A DNA stretch of 8,805 nucleotides, taken from Bacillota bacterium. GTDB lineage: Bacteria > Bacillota > Clostridia > Christensenellales > CALWSW01. Numbering within the stretch: the stretch's first letter is position 1; the number at the start of each line of letters is the position of its first letter. Shown here in pieces: positions 6,599 to 8,805 of the stretch. The translations under genes were made by a program, and so were the position numbers. The stretch spans positions 1 through 8,805 of the forward strand of contig JAEYFO010000318.1 in NCBI GenBank assembly GCA_023402915.1, given 5' to 3'. The notes under the pieces were generated by a model. It was not told the DNA's origin and ran no database searches. It saw only the letters and a list, made by a program, of their open reading frames with translations.

Positions 6599-6610
6599 GA
6601 GGCGACGGAC

Positions 6611-7762
6611 ATGAACGAACCAAAGCGCACGAAAAAACTCAGTTTGAAATTCCGCGCCGCCCTGCTGTGCGCGCTGTTTTGCGGGGCGATCGCCCTGGGG
6701 GCGCTGGCGGCGCTCTTTGTGCCCGACCGGGAATTTTCCGAAAACGAGAACCGCTACCTCGCCTCTTTTCCGGAATTCTCGAAAACAGCCCTGCTCAGCG
6801 GCCAGTTCCTGAAGGACTTTGAGACGTACATGACCGACCAGTTCCCCCTGCGGGACGGCTGGGTATCCCTCAAGGCCGAGGCGACAAAGCTTTCTGGAAA
6901 GCTGGAAAACAACGGCGTGTTTTTCGGAAAAGGCGGCACGCTGCTTTCCCGCTTTGACGCGCCGGACGAAGCGCGCCTGGAAAAGAACCTGGCGGCGCTG
7001 ACGGCGCTGATTCAAAACACCGGGCTTCCCGTTTCGGTGCTGGCCGTGCCCTCAAGCACGCTGGTGTACGCCGACCGCCTGCCCGCCGGGGCGTGGACCT
7101 ATGACGAGCAGACGATCCTCGACCGGATCGAAGCGGCGGCCGCAGGCGCGGTGTTTGTGTCCGGGGCGGACGTGCTGCTCCCCCACAGCGGCGAGTACGT
7201 CTATTACCGCACGGATCACCACTGGACGACGCTGGGCGCGGCCTATGCCCTTGAGGCGCTGCGGCAGGCGCAGGGCAAAGAGCCGCCGGGGCTTTCGGCC
7301 TATGAGCGCACGACGGTGAGCACGGAATTTCTGGGCACGCTCTTTTCCAAAAACCAGCTGTGGAACCAGAAGAAGGACAGCATCGAGCGCTTTGACCGGG
7401 GCGGCAGCTTCACGCTGACCATCGCGGACGACGGCAGCACGGCGGATTCGCTGTATTTTCCGGAATTTCTGGAAAAGAAGGACAAATACTCCTATTTCCT
7501 CGGCGGCAATCACGCCAAAGTCACCATCAAAAACAACGACCCCTCCGCCGCGGGGAAGCTGCTGATCCTGAAGGATTCCTTTGCGCACTGCTTTGCGCCG
7601 CTGCTTGCAAGGGACTATGCGGAAATCGAGCTGATCGACCTTCGCTATTTCAACGTCAAGCTCTCGTCCTACATGGCGGAAAACGGCTTTGACGAAGTGC
7701 TGGTGCTCTATTCGACCGAGACGTTCTGCACGGATGTGAACGTGCTGAAATTGGGAAAATAG
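6611..7762 (+). CDS. DHHW-family protein, AlgJ/AlgX-like partner of the MBOAT acyltransferase
   Basis: A 383-residue protein with a basic N-terminus and one membrane anchor (about 13-36), the remainder predicted outside the cytoplasm. The family landmarks are ENRYLASFP (46-54), FPLRDGW (78-84), a strand with AVPSSTLVYADRLP (145-158), YYRTDHHWTTLGAAYA (198-213) and LLILKDSFAHCFAPLLARDY (317-336) followed by IDLRYFN. By analogy with AlgX/AlgJ, whose DxH and Ser residues form a catalytic triad, Asp202, His204 and Ser323 are the likely active site, and it would place acyl groups on the polymer. Translation is probably coupled to the MBOAT gene: GGAGG overlaps the upstream stop and lies 8 bases before the ATG. 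A strong terminator follows, closing the operon. The target polymer cannot be deduced. Confidence 0.94.
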   Translation: MNEPKRTKKLSLKFRAALLCALFCGAIALGALAALFVPDREFSENENRYLASFPEFSKTALLSGQFLKDFETYMTDQFPLRDGWVSLKAEATKLSGKLENNGVFFGKGGTLLSRFDAPDEARLEKNLAALTALIQNTGLPVSVLAVPSSTLVYADRLPAGAWTYDEQTILDRIEAAAAGAVFVSGADVLLPHSGEYVYYRTDHHWTTLGAAYALEALRQAQGKEPPGLSAYERTTVSTEFLGTLFSKNQLWNQKKDSIERFDRGGSFTLTIADDGSTADSLYFPEFLEKKDKYSYFLGGNHAKVTIKNNDPSAAGKLLILKDSFAHCFAPLLARDYAEIELIDLRYFNVKLSSYMAENGFDEVLVLYSTETFCTDVNVLKLGK

Positions 7763-7782
7763 GGCGAAAAAGCAGCAAGGCA

Positions 7783-7832
7783 AAACGGCCTCCGGTTTTC
7801 GGAAGGCCGTTTGTTTTGGCTTTTTATTTTTT
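7783..7832. terminator. Bidirectional rho-independent terminator between convergent genes
   Basis: AAACGGCCT pairs with AGGCCGTTT across 7783-7812, with a further CCG/CGG inner stem and one bulged A. A T-rich tract (7810-7832) follows on the plus strand; on the minus strand the stem is followed by TTTTGCC. It sits 20 bases past the DHHW stop and 29 bases past the stop of the convergent ferritin-VIT gene, so it probably serves both, more efficiently in the plus direction. Confidence 0.88.
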
Positions 7833-7840
7833 GAAAAAAC

Positions 7841-8719
7841 TCAGACGTCGATGCCGAGGAACTGCTTGACGAGCAGGCCCACGACGAACGAGAGCACCGC
7901 CACGCCCAGGCTGATGGCGAGCATTTCGCCAAAGCGCTTTTTGAAGGGCAGATCCTGCGCGACGGAGATGTAATAGTTGAAGAAAAAGATGATGAACACC
8001 ACGACGGCGAGCATACACACCAGCGCCGGCACGTAGCTTTCCTTCGGCAAAACCAGATAGGGGAGCACCAGCAGCACCACGGTGACGACGTAGGCGATGC
8101 CGGTATAGACCGAGGATTTGAGCGCGTCGGCGCGCCCCTCCGAGCGGGCGGAAAGGAATTCGGACGAGGCCATGGAGAACGTGGCGGAGATGCCGGTGAT
8201 GAGGCCGGAGAGGGCGACCAGCTCCGTGTTCTGCATGGCGAACGTCAGCCCGGCCAGCGTGCCGGTCAGCTCCACCAGCGCGTCGTTGAGCCCGAGCACC
8301 ATGGAGCCGACATAATGGAGCCGTTCCTCGTCGAGCATGGCAAGCAGTTCCTTTTCGTGCCGATCCTCGTCCTCCGACACGGCGCGGGCTTCGGGCACCT
8401 CCTGCGCGATGAGGTCGTATTCGTTTTCCGCGGCGTCCTCGCCCTTTTCCATGCGCTTGAGCGCGAACGTGAAGCCGAAAAGCAGGCTCACGAGGGCGTA
8501 CCAGAAAATTTTGAACCGGTTGGGCTTGGGATCCTCGCCGGTATAGCGCTTCCACTGCTGGGCGTGCGCCCGTTCTTCCTGCGCGATCTTTTCAAGGACG
8601 CTTCGGTTGTGCGCGTCCTTCGTGCGTTTGGCGATCCGGCGGTAAATATGATATTCCGTGATCTCGTTTCTCTGCATCCGGGTCAGGATGGCTTTGACCT
8701 TCGGGCTGACGTCTGTCAT
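7841..8719 (-). CDS. Ferritin-like domain fused to VIT1/CCC1-family metal transporter
   Basis: A 292-residue membrane protein, probably exporting or handling iron or manganese. The N-terminal part (about 1-135) is a rubrerythrin/ferritin-like helical domain with candidate metal ligands Glu22, the ExxH pair Glu49/His52 (EERAH), Glu100 and a second ExxH, Glu118/His121. A hydrophobic helix (71-87) lies within it. The C-terminal part has the VIT landmarks MVLGLNDALVELTGTLAGLTF (140-160) and GISATFSMASSEFLSARSE (176-194), then hydrophobic segments at about 203-224, 228-252 and 265-288. This is the layout of MbfA-type proteins, in which the ferritin-like domain supports iron export under iron excess. 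I start at ATG 8719, with GAGGAG 8 bases upstream; a longer frame from 8773 would overlap the promoter and lacks a ribosome binding site. Whether the substrate is Fe2+ or Mn2+ is open. Confidence 0.93.
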   Translation of the reverse strand: MTDVSPKVKAILTRMQRNEITEYHIYRRIAKRTKDAHNRSVLEKIAQEERAHAQQWKRYTGEDPKPNRFKIFWYALVSLLFGFTFALKRMEKGEDAAENEYDLIAQEVPEARAVSEDEDRHEKELLAMLDEERLHYVGSMVLGLNDALVELTGTLAGLTFAMQNTELVALSGLITGISATFSMASSEFLSARSEGRADALKSSVYTGIAYVVTVVLLVLPYLVLPKESYVPALVCMLAVVVFIIFFFNYYISVAQDLPFKKRFGEMLAISLGVAVLSFVVGLLVKQFLGIDV

Positions 8720-8749
8720 GTGATCCACTCCTCTTTTCGATGTTTCCTC

Positions 8750-8758
8750 AGTATAGCA
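8750..8758 (-). promoter_or_regulatory. Candidate extended -10 promoter for the ferritin-VIT gene
   Basis: On the minus strand, TGCTATACT (8758-8750) fits an extended -10 element; the hexamer TATACT matches five of six consensus bases and is preceded by TGn. No good -35 is seen at the right distance. Transcription would start near 8743, about 24 bases before the ATG at 8719, leaving a short leader with the ribosome binding site. I see no recognisable iron-box palindrome. Confidence 0.55.
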
Positions 8759-8770
8759 CAGAAAGAGGCG

Positions 8771-8805
8771 CAAGGGGGACTTTTTGAAAAAAGTCCCCCT
8801 TGACC
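8771..8805. repeat. Snap-back (inverted repeat) element, copy 2 of a dispersed repeat, cut by the window end
   Basis: Perfect 15-bp arms (8771-8785 and 8788-8802) flank a two-base GA centre, and TGACC follows as it does after the copy at 4292-4321. It lies just upstream of the ferritin-VIT promoter. It could act as a terminator for whatever lies to the right, but the match to copy 1 makes a dispersed element the better description. Confidence 0.8.

Noticed and set aside
5186..7762. dlt operon for D-alanylation of teichoic acids
   Set aside because: The MBOAT could suggest DltB, but dltA, dltC and a DltD-type partner are missing. The partner is a DHHW-family protein, which points to AlgI/AlgJ-type acylation instead.
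8720..8773. Upstream start at 8773 for the ferritin-VIT protein
   Set aside because: The extra 18 residues span the extended -10 promoter and the ribosome binding site of the ATG at 8719, and no ribosome binding site precedes 8773.

Overview
The window looks like chromosomal DNA from a G+C-rich member of the Bacillota, class Clostridia, probably a gut-type lineage. This is inferred from strong AGGAGG-type ribosome binding sites and from the gene families: a DHHW-family protein, a DUF4358-like lipoprotein, a BmrC/LmrC-like ABC exporter half and a YegS/BmrU-type lipid kinase. The species cannot be named from this sequence. No phage, transposase, CRISPR array, rRNA or tRNA is seen.

Layout, left to right. 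Positions 1-1610 (minus) hold most of an ABC exporter subunit that runs off the left edge. Its Walker B motif carries Asp where the catalytic Glu is expected, which marks it as the degenerate-site half of a heterodimeric exporter. A 0.5 kb gap with hairpins follows. Next, 2138-3034 (minus) is a diacylglycerol kinase-family lipid kinase with a plausible promoter upstream. Divergent from it, 3366-4079 (plus) encodes a lipoprotein with a long Pro/Thr/Glu/Ala linker, part of it a perfect 30-bp tandem repeat, and a C-terminal DUF4358-like domain. A 1.1 kb stretch without a convincing gene (4080-5185) is unusually rich in repeats: nested hairpins, a dispersed snap-back element, a composite ~100-bp tandem repeat and a six-copy 18-bp minisatellite. 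Then come an MBOAT O-acyltransferase (5186-6598) and a DHHW-family protein (6611-7762), 12 bp apart and surely co-transcribed. A bidirectional terminator separates them from a convergent gene on the minus strand (7841-8719) that encodes a ferritin-like domain fused to a VIT1/CCC1 metal transporter. The window ends in a second copy of the dispersed snap-back element.

How the parts may work together. The MBOAT and DHHW proteins resemble the AlgI/AlgJ(AlgX) and DltB/DltD pairs: a membrane acyltransferase delivers an acyl group, probably acetyl, across the membrane to an SGNH-like extracytoplasmic partner that modifies a cell-surface polymer. The lipoprotein upstream may belong to the same surface process, but the repeat-rich kilobase between them means co-transcription is not shown. 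The lipid kinase and the exporter are independent envelope or housekeeping functions. The ferritin-VIT fusion is a likely iron-handling exporter. No wholly unknown system is evident. The strongest unexplained material is the layered repeat region 4080-5185 and the dispersed snap-back element found at two loci.
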